From: Anaerosporobacter mobilis DSM 15930
Lineage (GTDB): Bacteria; Bacillota; Clostridia; Lachnospirales; Lachnospiraceae
Direction of reading: 5' to 3'
DNA length: 64,000 bases
Assembly (NCBI RefSeq): GCF_900142955.1
Contig: NZ_FRCP01000024.1
Location: 1 to 64,000 of the forward strand
Positions 54,046-62,732 of the stretch are shown here, one piece after another. Below the pieces are notes generated by a model, which worked only from the letters and a program-made list of their open reading frames with translations, was not told the origin of the DNA and made no database searches. How positions within the stretch are numbered: the stretch's first letter is position 1; each line of letters opens with the position of its first letter. The position numbers were made by a program, and so were the translations under genes.

Positions 54046-56625
54046 ATGGCAAGTGAACTACAACCATTGTCGTTATTATTTCAGAATAGATTATTTCGTA
54101 TTCCGGATTATCAGAGAGGCTATGCCTGGCAGCAATCACAGCTGGCAGATTTTTGGGATGATTTAATAAACCTACAAGAAGGAAGATATCATTATACAGG
54201 ACTGCTCTCGTTAAAACCACTTAAGCAAAACGAGGTAGATAGTTGGGGAACGGATATCTGGTTGGTGAAGAAAGGGTTTAAACCTTGCCACATTGTTGAC
54301 GGTCAACAAAGATTGACAACATTTATTATTCTTTTGAATGAAATAGTGGAGTTTGTTCGTTCATTGGAAGAAAATAAAGGTAAAACAGATGAGAGTATTA
54401 TACTTGGTGATGATACCCTGGCAGAAGTTGTTACAAAATATATCTGTAAACATAGACCTTCAAATAACCAGATTATAACTTACTTATTTGGCTATGAAGT
54501 CGACAATCCAAGTGCGGAATATCTCCGTCATAAGATTTTTAATGAACCATGTTCAGGAAGCATACATGAAACCTACTATACAAAAAATCTTAAATTTGCA
54601 AAAGTATTTTTTAGAGAAAATCTTGAAGCATTATATGTGGAAGAACATATGGAAGGCATTAATAAGTTGTATCTAAAACTTACCTTAAGTCTGATGTTCA
54701 ATATTCATGAAATCGATGATGATTACGATGTATTTATAGCATTTGAGACGATGAACAACCGTGGAAAAAAACTAACAAATCTGGAACTGTTGAAAAACAG
54801 ACTCATTTATTTAACTACTCTTTATTCGGAAACAAAATTTGATGAATTAGATAAAGCTAATTTAAGAGGACAGATAAATGATGCGTGGAAAGAGGTTTAT
54901 TATCAGTTGGGAAGAAACGAGAATGTTCCTCTATCGGATGATGATTTTTTGAGAGCACATTGGATCAGTTACTTTTCGTATTCTCGTAAAAAAGGTGACG
55001 ATTACATTCAATTTTTGTTAAATAAGTTTTCTGCGAAAAACATTTTTGAAAAGAAAACAGTAGCAGTTGAACAGATTAATCAGTCTTTAGATACTAGTAT
55101 CGATTACAGTTTAGATGATGAAAATGAACTGGATTCTTCTGAACCAGAAGTAATGGAAGTATTAAAATTGGAACCGAATGAGATATCAGAGTATGTTAAT
55201 AGTTTAAAGGATATGGCTAAATACTGGTATGACACATTCTTTCCAAGTCAAAGTGAAAATCTAAATGCCGAAGAGAAACTGTGGGTGGATAGATTGAACA
55301 GGGTTGGTATTGGGCATTTTAGACCACTTGTAATGGTAATTATTAGTCGTAGGGATCTTGAAGCAGAAAAGAGAATAGAAATTTTCAAAGAAATCGAGAG
55401 ATTTATATTTATTTGTTTCCGACTTGGTTATCTGAATGCAACATACAAGAGTAGTGAATACTATCGTGCTGCACGTAGCATTTATCTGAGACAGATGAAT
55501 ATTGATGATTTGATTGAGGACATCACAGTATCTACCAACATTAATATTGAATATGCTCTGCAAAATTTTGTGACAAAGATAGAAAAACATTTTGATGATA
55601 TGGGTGGTTTTTATTATTGGAATTCCATCAAGTATTTTCTATTTGAATATGAGTTGCAATTGGCCAAGAAGAATAACTTGGACAAGGTGAGTTGGGGAAT
55701 GTTTACAAAAACAGAAAAGGATAAAATTACAATTGAACATATCCTTCCACAGACTCCTACTAAGTATTATTGGAGGAATCAGTTTAGACAGTTTGATGAT
55801 GATGAGATAGCAACTCTTTCATGCGCCTTAGGTAACCTTTTACCATTATCACAAAGTATTAATTCTTCACTGCAGAATGATAGTTTTTATGATAAAAAAA
55901 CATCTAAGGCTGAAGGAAGAAGAGGATATGAGAATGGATCTCATTCAGAGATAGAGGTATCAAAGGAAACAGATTGGACAGCAGAACGGATTTATAATCG
56001 TAGCAAAAAGCTGTTAGAGTTTATGGAGAACAGGTGGCAGTTTAGTTTTACTAAAGAGCAGATGGAGGATTTAATTTATGTTTCTTTTGCAGTTGATGGA
56101 AGAGTAATCCCTGCTGAATTGCCTGAGCCAGTATCTGGTGCTAGTTTAGATGAAGAATCAACTTTAAGTGATTCGGCTTCATATTCTGGAGAAGGACTGG
56201 GAACACAGCAGCAGATGTTCTGGTCAAAATTTGTAGAGTACTGCATACAAGAAGGACGTGGAGAAGATATAGCATTGAGAAAACCACTTGCACAGAATTG
56301 GTATGACATTTCTGTTAGTGATGCAGATTTCCATTTGTCATTTACAATTACGAGAGGAAAGTATCTTTCATTGGTTATCTATGCTTATAACCATGAAGCA
56401 TTTACGAGGCTTGAAAGTAAGAAAGCAACTATAGAGGAAGTGTTTGGTAACAAGTTAGATTGGTACTCAAGTAAGAAAGATAGTGTTGCAAAGAGAATTA
56501 TATATAAATATGAATGTGAGATATTTAATCCAAAGAAGCAAACTGAAATTTTTTCTTGGATGATAGATAAATATGATGAACTTTGTTATGCGCTTACGGT
56601 GGCGGGAGAACTAGACGAAGTTTAG
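54046..56625 (+). CDS. DUF262-DUF1524 (GmrSD-like) type IV restriction protein with DUF4268 tail
   Basis: Such proteins cut modified phage DNA. It has 859 residues from ATG 54046 behind GAGGTG; the in-frame ATG at 54001 is rejected. The N-terminal DUF262 ParB-like domain has FRIPDYQRGYAW near 18 and IVDGQQRLTT near 83. The DUF1524 HNH-type nuclease has ITIEHILPQTPTKYYW near 565 and LGNLLPL. A C-terminal DUF4268-like domain occupies about 725-855. It is the only gene of module 2 and is complete. Confidence 0.9.
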   Translation: MASELQPLSLLFQNRLFRIPDYQRGYAWQQSQLADFWDDLINLQEGRYHYTGLLSLKPLKQNEVDSWGTDIWLVKKGFKPCHIVDGQQRLTTFIILLNEIVEFVRSLEENKGKTDESIILGDDTLAEVVTKYICKHRPSNNQIITYLFGYEVDNPSAEYLRHKIFNEPCSGSIHETYYTKNLKFAKVFFRENLEALYVEEHMEGINKLYLKLTLSLMFNIHEIDDDYDVFIAFETMNNRGKKLTNLELLKNRLIYLTTLYSETKFDELDKANLRGQINDAWKEVYYQLGRNENVPLSDDDFLRAHWISYFSYSRKKGDDYIQFLLNKFSAKNIFEKKTVAVEQINQSLDTSIDYSLDDENELDSSEPEVMEVLKLEPNEISEYVNSLKDMAKYWYDTFFPSQSENLNAEEKLWVDRLNRVGIGHFRPLVMVIISRRDLEAEKRIEIFKEIERFIFICFRLGYLNATYKSSEYYRAARSIYLRQMNIDDLIEDITVSTNINIEYALQNFVTKIEKHFDDMGGFYYWNSIKYFLFEYELQLAKKNNLDKVSWGMFTKTEKDKITIEHILPQTPTKYYWRNQFRQFDDDEIATLSCALGNLLPLSQSINSSLQNDSFYDKKTSKAEGRRGYENGSHSEIEVSKETDWTAERIYNRSKKLLEFMENRWQFSFTKEQMEDLIYVSFAVDGRVIPAELPEPVSGASLDEESTLSDSASYSGEGLGTQQQMFWSKFVEYCIQEGRGEDIALRKPLAQNWYDISVSDADFHLSFTITRGKYLSLVIYAYNHEAFTRLESKKATIEEVFGNKLDWYSSKKDSVAKRIIYKYECEIFNPKKQTEIFSWMIDKYDELCYALTVAGELDEV

Positions 56626-56678
56626 GGTGTACCGTCAATTAAGTGTAGAGAATTATAATAGTAAAGAGGTAAATAATA

Positions 56679-56752
56679 AAGTAAAAAACAGTAAAACTCT
56701 CCGTCATTTATGATACGGTGAACCTTATCATAAATAAGGAGAGATTTACAGT
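56679..56752 (+). repeat. Attachment site C, near-palindromic
   Basis: The core GAACCTTATCATAAATAA (56720-56737) encodes Glu-Pro-Tyr-His-Lys-stop. CAGTAAAACTCTCC (56689-56702) on the left is an inverted near-copy of GGAGAGATTTACAG on the right, so the site folds into a long hairpin. The 41-base left flank recurs at site E at the same distance from the core. Confidence 0.8.
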
Positions 56753-56800
56753 TATAGTAAGTAAAAAGTGAAGTAATTGGAAGAAGTGATTGATAATGAG

Positions 56801-56837
56801 CCGATATATCTTGAGTATTGAGATATATTGGTTTTTT
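56801..56837 (+). terminator. Terminator after site C
   Basis: CCGATATATCT pairs with AGATATATTGG (one G-U), followed by six Ts. Confidence 0.8.
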
Positions 56838-57191
56838 AGTTGAATTAATAGAGTCTAGTGCAAAAATGGAGTTATAGCATATGATACGGCTATATCATTA
56901 ATAAACGGATAGAAAGGTAAAAATTAAGACACATCACAGGCAGTGCAAAATCTGCTAAGTCAGAATGAGTTGTGGAACTTATCTTTGAAATATGGTTATA
57001 TAAATAAGGAGAGAACTTAGGGGAAACCTACTTGGGTTATAACAATGCTCAGTCTATGGAAAGGTTCTTCGTTAAATCGAAAGATTTTCTTCTGTTTTCT
57101 CTTGCGTAAGGTTATAATAAAAAGGACTAAGCAACAGCGAGTTGCTTGAATTGTGTAGAAATAAATATATAATTGGAGATGAGGCAAGGGA

Positions 57192-57665
57192 ATGCAGACA
57201 AAAGATGTTATTGTTCGATTGAGAACGGAGAGAGGAATGACACAGGATGAGCTTGCTCAAAAAGTCTTTGTTACTAGACAAGCTGTTTCTCGTTGGGAAT
57301 TAGGTGAGACCGTTCCAAATGTTGAGACACTGAAGCTTTTATCAGTTTTATTTAATGTATCAATCAATACCTTGTTGGGTTCGCCTAAGAGACTCGTTTG
57401 TCAATGTTGTGGCATGCCACTCGACGAGTTGTCATTTAGTAGAGATAAAGAAGGAATTGTTGATGAGAACTATTGTAAGTGGTGCTATAAAGATGGTGAA
57501 TACATTTATACCAATCTTACAGAGCTAATTGATTTTTTAGTTGAGCATAGAACCAATACTGGAGTGTCACCAGAGGAAGATCGTGTTTTTCTAGAATCGC
57601 AGCTTCCAAAGCTTAATTATTGGAAGAATAAGAGAAAACTGACTAGTACAAATGTTGAAAACTGA
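57192..57665 (+). CDS. XRE-family HTH regulator with C-terminal zinc ribbon
   Basis: The 157-residue protein has a Cro/CI helix-turn-helix (residues 5-60; RGMTQDELAQKVFVTRQAV) and a zinc-ribbon-type domain (CQCCGMPLDE near 76, YCKWCYKDGEYIY near 98). Proteins of this shape are common in Firmicutes and of unclear target. It is the first gene of module 3. Confidence 0.88.
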   Translation: MQTKDVIVRLRTERGMTQDELAQKVFVTRQAVSRWELGETVPNVETLKLLSVLFNVSINTLLGSPKRLVCQCCGMPLDELSFSRDKEGIVDENYCKWCYKDGEYIYTNLTELIDFLVEHRTNTGVSPEEDRVFLESQLPKLNYWKNKRKLTSTNVEN

Positions 57666-57797
57666 GGGGTTTAGGGAGAAGATACGCTTTAATATTCTAA
57701 AAATAAAAATCTATAACGTCTATATCTAACAATAGAAAAAAGTTAAAGAAGCAACATGTATGTTTGCGAATATTTGCTGTGAGGAAAAGGTAGCGGA

Positions 57798-58886
57798 ATG
57801 GAGATTGCTATGAATAAAACATGGTTGATGGAAGTAGCAGATAACCCGATTAAGCATAATCTTGGTATGAAGAAGGATGATTTCGATCTTCTGCTTGAGA
57901 ATGAGGAAGTATTAAGCTGGTTTTCACGTTTAGAAGAACGAGCAAGAAATCACCATATCGGTGATGTTCATGGAAGTCATGATTATAGAATGGAGAATAT
58001 ACTAGGTAAATGTTCTATATTAGGGTTATCAAAGAAAGATGAGCCATTTGCAAAGTGTATGTCATTTATCATGGATTTTTTGGAGCAACAGGTTCAACAA
58101 GAGCCATGCGATGAATTGAATTATGCGAAGCTATATCACTATCGAGATTACGAGAAGGTACTATGCTGTTATCTGCCGTTTATTGGATACCATGAGGAAC
58201 CTGTGGTTCAATACATAGTAAAACAAAGGATCAAAATTATTTACAATTTTACAAAAGAGAAACGCTATGATATCTATGATACAGAGTCGATATTTCCAGG
58301 GGTAAAAAAAGAGTGGCGGCCATATATTATTAGGCAATCACTGTATGCGGATGGTAACATTGCACTTCCTGATATGCATGACGTTATACTGTTTGCTGGA
58401 ATGTACACATATCTTTCGAAAACAGAGAAGGATAAAGTAGAGAGTATAATTGAGTGGTTTTTTGGTGTGGGATATCAGAATATTATCAAACGTTATGGGT
58501 ATTTTTATGTTCCTAATGATCGATACAATGCGAAAGCAATTATATTCAAACCTTATTTGGTGGATTTGCAACACATGGACGTCAATAGTATCGATAAAGG
58601 TGATTTCACATCATTGGTGTTCCAGGTATTAATGCTAGCACATTTTCGAACAGCAAGAGAATCTTTATGGTTTCAACTCGCAATGGATTATCTAGACACG
58701 TTTCGATGTGAGAATGGCCATTATATATTTCCTACCTATTTGATTACTGAAAAGCAGGATTGTTATGTAATCAAGGGTGGTCATATGAATGTTGGTGAAA
58801 ATAAGAAGAAGAAACTGTATCGTGAGATTGTCTCAACTTATTGGATGGAGAAAATAGATCAAGTGATTCAGGAAAGGGGGATGTAG
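57798..58886 (+). CDS. Unknown helical protein, possible alpha/alpha-toroid
   Basis: I do not recognise a family. The 362-residue protein is mainly helical with repeated Trp/Tyr-rich segments (WRPYIIRQSLYADG near 175; FRCENGHYIFPTYLI near 300) that recall prenyltransferase-like alpha/alpha toroids. GGAAAAGG precedes the ATG; a second ATG 12 bases on is possible. It is part of module 3. Confidence 0.6.
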   Translation: MEIAMNKTWLMEVADNPIKHNLGMKKDDFDLLLENEEVLSWFSRLEERARNHHIGDVHGSHDYRMENILGKCSILGLSKKDEPFAKCMSFIMDFLEQQVQQEPCDELNYAKLYHYRDYEKVLCCYLPFIGYHEEPVVQYIVKQRIKIIYNFTKEKRYDIYDTESIFPGVKKEWRPYIIRQSLYADGNIALPDMHDVILFAGMYTYLSKTEKDKVESIIEWFFGVGYQNIIKRYGYFYVPNDRYNAKAIIFKPYLVDLQHMDVNSIDKGDFTSLVFQVLMLAHFRTARESLWFQLAMDYLDTFRCENGHYIFPTYLITEKQDCYVIKGGHMNVGENKKKKLYREIVSTYWMEKIDQVIQERGM

Positions 58887-58943
58887 TAGAGCATAGACGT
58901 TAAGAGTTTATGATGTTATTTCATAATACTACTACAAAATGTA

Positions 58944-59486
58944 ATGGCGAAGAATAGTAATGCAAACTCAATCCGCCTGGTGGAGAGTTTGAAAAAGAAT
59001 GTATCTGAGAAAGTTGCGAAGGAGTTCGAGGATCAATATCCTTTATCTGCAAGTGCAAATATTCAAAAGAAATATGAATGGGCGAACAATGCTTGTATAT
59101 TCTTAGAAGAACATTGTGATTCGGATACGATACGAAAAATAAGAGAAGGTTGTAAATGCAATGATGGAAAATCTATTGCCAATAAAATGAAAAAATATCT
59201 TAAGAATGCAGATAGTATTGAGGCATTTGTTCTAGCCTTTAGTCAAAATGAAACATTTGCAGCACTTGAGTATATTGCTGAGAATAAGATACATTTTTGT
59301 TATCCTGAATGTTATTGTTCATGTGTAAAACATGTGCCAAAGGAACTATCAAAAACTTGGTGTTATTGTACGGTGGGGAATGCCAAAGGAGTTTTTGAAG
59401 AATTGTTTGAGAAGCAAGTTAAGATTACATTACTTGAAAGTATTAAGAGTGGTGCAAGTCGATGTGTAATGGAAGTTGAATGGTAA
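58944..59486 (+). CDS. Cysteine-rich DUF6144-like protein
   Basis: The 180-residue protein has conserved cysteines (CYPECYCSCVKHVP near 115, TWCYCTVGNAKG near 137) and a C-terminal ESIKSGASRCVMEVEW segment like V4R/DUF6144 proteins. It probably binds a metal or small ligand. No clear ribosome binding site is seen before the ATG; translation may depend on the gene 57 bases upstream. Confidence 0.7.
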   Translation: MAKNSNANSIRLVESLKKNVSEKVAKEFEDQYPLSASANIQKKYEWANNACIFLEEHCDSDTIRKIREGCKCNDGKSIANKMKKYLKNADSIEAFVLAFSQNETFAALEYIAENKIHFCYPECYCSCVKHVPKELSKTWCYCTVGNAKGVFEELFEKQVKITLLESIKSGASRCVMEVEW

Positions 59487-59497
59487 AAAGATTTTAT

Positions 59498-59543
59498 GAG
59501 ACAAGTTTTTCTGTTTAAAGCTTAGAAACGTGTCTCTTTTTTT
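59498..59543 (+). terminator. Terminator at the end of module 3
   Basis: GAGACAAGTTT (59498-59508) pairs with AAACGTGTCTC (59526-59536), one mismatch, followed by seven or more Ts. Confidence 0.8.
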
Positions 59544-59593
59544 ATATAAGCTTGTTTTAGGAGCTTTTACCTAGATTTATCATTTACTAAATG

Positions 59594-59658
59594 AAAACTC
59601 CACTTTAATCTGATGCAGTGAACCGTACCATAAATAGGGGTGAGTTTTACTGAAATTG
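59594..59658 (+). repeat. Attachment site D
   Basis: The core GAACCGTACCATAAATAG (59620-59637) encodes Glu-Pro-Tyr-His-Lys-stop preceded by Ser. GAAAACTC on the left and GAGTTTTAC on the right form the same inverted pair as at site C. TGAAATTGGA follows as at sites A and B. Confidence 0.78.
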
Positions 59659-59978
59659 GATAAGATAGGAGTATGATGTAAGGAAAATGTTTGTAGATAA
59701 GCTGATATTTCTAATATTGTGAGATATATAAGATAGAACATGCGCAGAGTATTGTGGAGAGTTTGGGTGGAAGTATGGAAGCTATTGCAGAGTATTTTGC
59801 GTAGTTCTTAAAAGAGTAATTTGGGTGCACATAATTGTAATTTGAAGGAAGTAACTTTGTTAGTTACGAATGAAAATAATGAAAGTTTTATTACGATTAC
59901 AGTAGTAATAGTGATTATTATAGTAATAATAAGTAACGTGAAGTTTACCAAAGAATATTTTAGAGAAGAAGGTAGCGT
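59659..59978. other. Spacer after site D
   Basis: A 27-codon frame from 59721 to TAG 59804 looks like the tail of a protein (IVESLGGSMEAIAEYFA) with no start or body, possibly a relic. A small hairpin GTAACT-TTGTT-AGTTAC lies near 59850. No other gene. Confidence 0.35.
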
Positions 59979-60794
59979 ATGAAAACAAGAACAGAATTAA
60001 TTAATGATATAAATGAATGTAAGGTAGGCTATGGAGAATTAGCCTTTTGGTGGCTTGGTCAGATGGGATATGCTATAAAGATAGATCAGACGATTCTCTA
60101 TATTGACGCATATTTAGAAGATAGTAATACAAGGAGTATACCTACATTATTAAATCCAAGTGAGGTAACAAATGCAGATATTATATTAGGTACTCATGAC
60201 CACGTTGATCATATTGATCGTTCATCGTGGAATCAAATGTCTAAAAGTTCTCCAAATGCTAAATTTATTACCCCAAGTATACTCCTTCCCTCTTTAGCTA
60301 AGGATTTAGAGATAGAAGAAGAACGATTTATTGGTCTGAATGATGGAGTATGTGTTAATTTAAATGGAATTTCCATTAGAGGAATTGCTTCAGCACATGA
60401 AGCATTAAATCAAGATAAGAGAACAGGTGAATATCCTTGTCTAGGATATATAATTGAGGGAAATGGGGTAAAGATCTATCATGCAGGCGATACCTGTATT
60501 TACCCAGAATTATACAAAAAATTAAGGGAAAATAGTCATTTTAGTGCAATCTTTCTACCCATTAACGGTAGAGACGCAAAACGATTAGAAAACAATATTA
60601 TTGGAAATATGACCTATCAGGAAGCTACGGATTTGGCGGGTTATATAGAACCGGATCTGGTAGTTCCAGGGCATTATGAGATGTTTCCGGGGAATAGTGA
60701 GAATCCAGAATTATTTACAAGTTATCTTAGGGTTAAATATCCACATTTGAAGGCTTGGGTTGGAGAACATGGAGAAAGGGTTATCTTAACGTAA
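59979..60794 (+). CDS. Metallo-beta-lactamase-fold hydrolase, UlaG-like
   Basis: The 271-residue protein has the metal motif GTHDHVDHID (HxHxDH) near residue 72, AHEALNQ, IYHAGDTCIY near 163 and VVPGHYEMFPG near 228. It resembles the L-ascorbate-6-phosphate lactonase UlaG and related phosphodiesterases. The substrate is not shown by context. AGAAGGT precedes the ATG. It is the only gene of module 4. Confidence 0.88.
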   Translation: MKTRTELINDINECKVGYGELAFWWLGQMGYAIKIDQTILYIDAYLEDSNTRSIPTLLNPSEVTNADIILGTHDHVDHIDRSSWNQMSKSSPNAKFITPSILLPSLAKDLEIEEERFIGLNDGVCVNLNGISIRGIASAHEALNQDKRTGEYPCLGYIIEGNGVKIYHAGDTCIYPELYKKLRENSHFSAIFLPINGRDAKRLENNIIGNMTYQEATDLAGYIEPDLVVPGHYEMFPGNSENPELFTSYLRVKYPHLKAWVGEHGERVILT

Positions 60795-61137
60795 AAATCT
60801 TAGAACCAAAGAGGCATTAGAGTGTGCAAAACTTACTTTGTTTAAGGGGCAAATACAGTTGGGCAGTTTGGCTTTGACTATTTAAATGTAAATTGTTTAT
60901 GTATAAAAGAGGATTCATCAGATTAAGTAATGAAGTAAAAAACAGTAAAACTTTCCTTTAGACACGATACGGTGAACCGTACAGTCGGAGTAATTATATT
61001 GTAAAAGATTATAGATATCTTTATTTCGTTATCTCGCATTTTGTAATAAAATAAATATTAACGTAAAGTATTGCTAATTTTTTGTTTTTACATTATTATG
61101 GAGTTCTAACTATTGAAAATTATTGTAAGGTACGAGG
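60795..61137. other. Spacer with site E
   Basis: It contains the truncated attachment site E and AT-rich DNA after it that partly resembles the flank of site B (GTAAAAGATTATAGATA near 61001). No gene supported. Confidence 0.45.
60933..60990 (+). repeat. Attachment site E, truncated
   Basis: The 41-base left flank matches that of site C at about four fifths of positions and is at the same distance from the core. The core begins GGTGAACCGTA (60971-60981) and then diverges, so TATCATAA is lost. It is probably a decayed or imprecise junction. Confidence 0.7.
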
Positions 61138-61749
61138 ATGATGAAAAAAATTTATATAGTGTTTATTGCGTCAAATTTTAAATCAGGAAAATTAATTCGG
61201 TTTTTCACAAGAGGAAGATATAATCATGTAGCATTTTCACATGAACCATATATATCTGAGATTTATTCGTTTGCTAGATATAATTATTATGAATCCCTTC
61301 TTGGAGGGTTTGGTCCAGAGTATTCGAATCGTTACTTATGCCAGGGAAAAGATATCGATATAAAGATCTGTCAGTATGAAGTAACTGATGAACATTACAA
61401 AAGGATTAAGGAAAAGCTTGATTATTATGGAAAAACTAAGACAAGGTATAATATTTTGTCTGTTTTAACGTACCCATTGAAGAAACAGGTGGAACTTCCG
61501 GATACCCATACGTGTATTAGCTTTATGTTAGAGTTATTAGAGTTAAACAATAATATCACCATTAATAAATTAGAAACGATGCTATCTAAGAGTGTTATAT
61601 ATGAAGGAAATTTAAGTAATCGATTATCATACGTAGCAGCTCTAGATGAAGATGAATTTTTTGTTCGAAAAAAGCGGCTTCACGTATGGAGAAAAAACTG
61701 TTTTTATTATTATTGGTTATTTGCTACATTGGTTAGATTACATATTTAG
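61138..61749 (+). CDS. Possible NlpC/P60-like (YiiX-type) papain-fold protein
   Basis: The 203-residue protein has a His in GRYNHVAFS near residue 31 and a Cys in DTHTCISFMLELL near 126. That is the His-before-Cys order of permuted papain-like enzymes. There is no signal peptide; a hydrophobic aromatic C-terminal segment may touch the membrane. Substrate unknown. GAGG lies just before the first ATG, so the second ATG is also possible. Confidence 0.6.
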   Translation: MMKKIYIVFIASNFKSGKLIRFFTRGRYNHVAFSHEPYISEIYSFARYNYYESLLGGFGPEYSNRYLCQGKDIDIKICQYEVTDEHYKRIKEKLDYYGKTKTRYNILSVLTYPLKKQVELPDTHTCISFMLELLELNNNITINKLETMLSKSVIYEGNLSNRLSYVAALDEDEFFVRKKRLHVWRKNCFYYYWLFATLVRLHI

Positions 61750-61778
61750 TAATGTTCTACCGCTGTTACCTTATTACA

Positions 61779-61835
61779 AATTCTGTGATAGTTAAGTCAA
61801 TAAGGAAAGCAATAAGTAATATATCAATAACTAAT
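61779..61835 (+). repeat. Relic of an element end (copy of the site B flank)
   Basis: The 57 bases match 53588-53643 at most positions (shared ATTCTGTGATAG and AATAAGGAAAGCAAT), but the attachment core that follows at site B is missing here. Confidence 0.75.
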
Positions 61836-61905
61836 ATGAAATGATTTAATTTTTATATGCTATACGGAAAGAAAAACTTATATATATTTGGCGGAGGAGA
61901 TAAAT

Positions 61906-62508
61906 ATGCAAGTAGGAGATAAAATAGTATTTGGCAATCACGATTGGCGAGTACTTGATATTAAAACCGATAGAGCCTTAATTATAACTGAACGTATTAT
62001 AGAACAATGTCCTTACCATGAAGCTTATACAGATATTACATGGGCTGACTGCTCGTTACGAGAATATCTTAACGGGGAATTTTATAACACCTTCGCTACA
62101 GTTGACAAATCAAGAATAATTCCGGTGTTAAATAAAAATCTTAACAATCAGTGGTATGGTACAGACGGCGGAGTAGATACGAGGGACAGCATATTTTTAC
62201 TAAGCCTTGATGAAGTGTGCAGATATTTCGGTGATAGCACTGAAAAATTGTACAACAAGGGAAAGAATCAAAGATATTGGTTTGAAAGAAAAGATGAAAA
62301 CAACAGTAAGCGATTAGCAAGACTTCAGGGTTCAGAATGGTGTTGGTGGTGGTGGCTTCGGTCTCCCGGTCGAGTTAATATTAAGGCCGCGTACATCTGG
62401 GGAACTGACGGTACTATCGGTATTCAAGGAAACAACATATTGAAAGGCAACATCAGCGATGGAAAATGTACAGGTGGCGTCCGTCCCGCTTTGTGGCTGA
62501 AGCTATAA
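61906..62508 (+). CDS. DUF6273-type, C-type-lectin-like fold protein
   Basis: It has 200 residues from ATG 61906 (GGAGGAG 7 bases upstream); the TTG at 61888 is too far 5'. The ending EWCWWWWLRSPG ... GGVRPALWLKL is the signature of DUF6273, a formylglycine-enzyme/C-type-lectin-like fold also used by variable proteins. There is no signal peptide or second domain, so it is a short single-domain member. Function unknown. Confidence 0.8.
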   Translation: MQVGDKIVFGNHDWRVLDIKTDRALIITERIIEQCPYHEAYTDITWADCSLREYLNGEFYNTFATVDKSRIIPVLNKNLNNQWYGTDGGVDTRDSIFLLSLDEVCRYFGDSTEKLYNKGKNQRYWFERKDENNSKRLARLQGSEWCWWWWLRSPGRVNIKAAYIWGTDGTIGIQGNNILKGNISDGKCTGGVRPALWLKL

Positions 62509-62520
62509 TAAAAAAAATAC

Positions 62521-62568
62521 AGAGCTTATATCAAGGTTAAAACGGTAACCAAGATATCAGCTCTTTTT
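62521..62568 (+). terminator. Terminator after the DUF6273 gene
   Basis: An 18-base stem (62521-62538 with 62547-62564, three mismatches) starts AGAGCT and ends AGCTCT, followed by Ts. Confidence 0.8.
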
Positions 62569-62732
62569 CTGTCTAAAGGAAGGAGATAAGAACGAAGATA
62601 ATTAGAATTCTGTTATGTAAGGATTGACATATATGACTGTACTTATGTTATTAATTGTGGAAAATTAAGGAATTGTATAATATAATACTACTAAGCCATA
62701 TTTACTGACTATATCTACCAGGAGGTTAATCA

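Larger units (their letters stand above)
56626..57191. other. Spacer with site C and a terminator
   Basis: This 566-base gap holds attachment site C and the hairpin at 56801-56837. The rest is AT-rich with no gene that I can support. Confidence 0.5.
28504..60990 (+). mobile_element. Composite rlmH-integrated genomic island (SCC-like array of modules)
   Basis: The stretch begins at the rlmH 3' end and is divided by repeats of that end at 53654, 56720, 59620 and 60974 into modules of about 25.1, 3.1, 2.9 and 1.35 kb. Content is restriction, nuclease and GTPase genes typical of defence islands, plus degraded genes. No integrase able to insert at rlmH (CcrA/B/C type) is present; the only recombinase sits inside the type I locus and has a stop. 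The right limit is uncertain, since an element-end relic also occurs at 61779-61835. Confidence 0.7.

Noticed and set aside
59721..59804. 27-codon frame after site D resembling a protein tail
   Set aside because: It has no start or body. It may be a relic, but there is too little sequence to call a gene.
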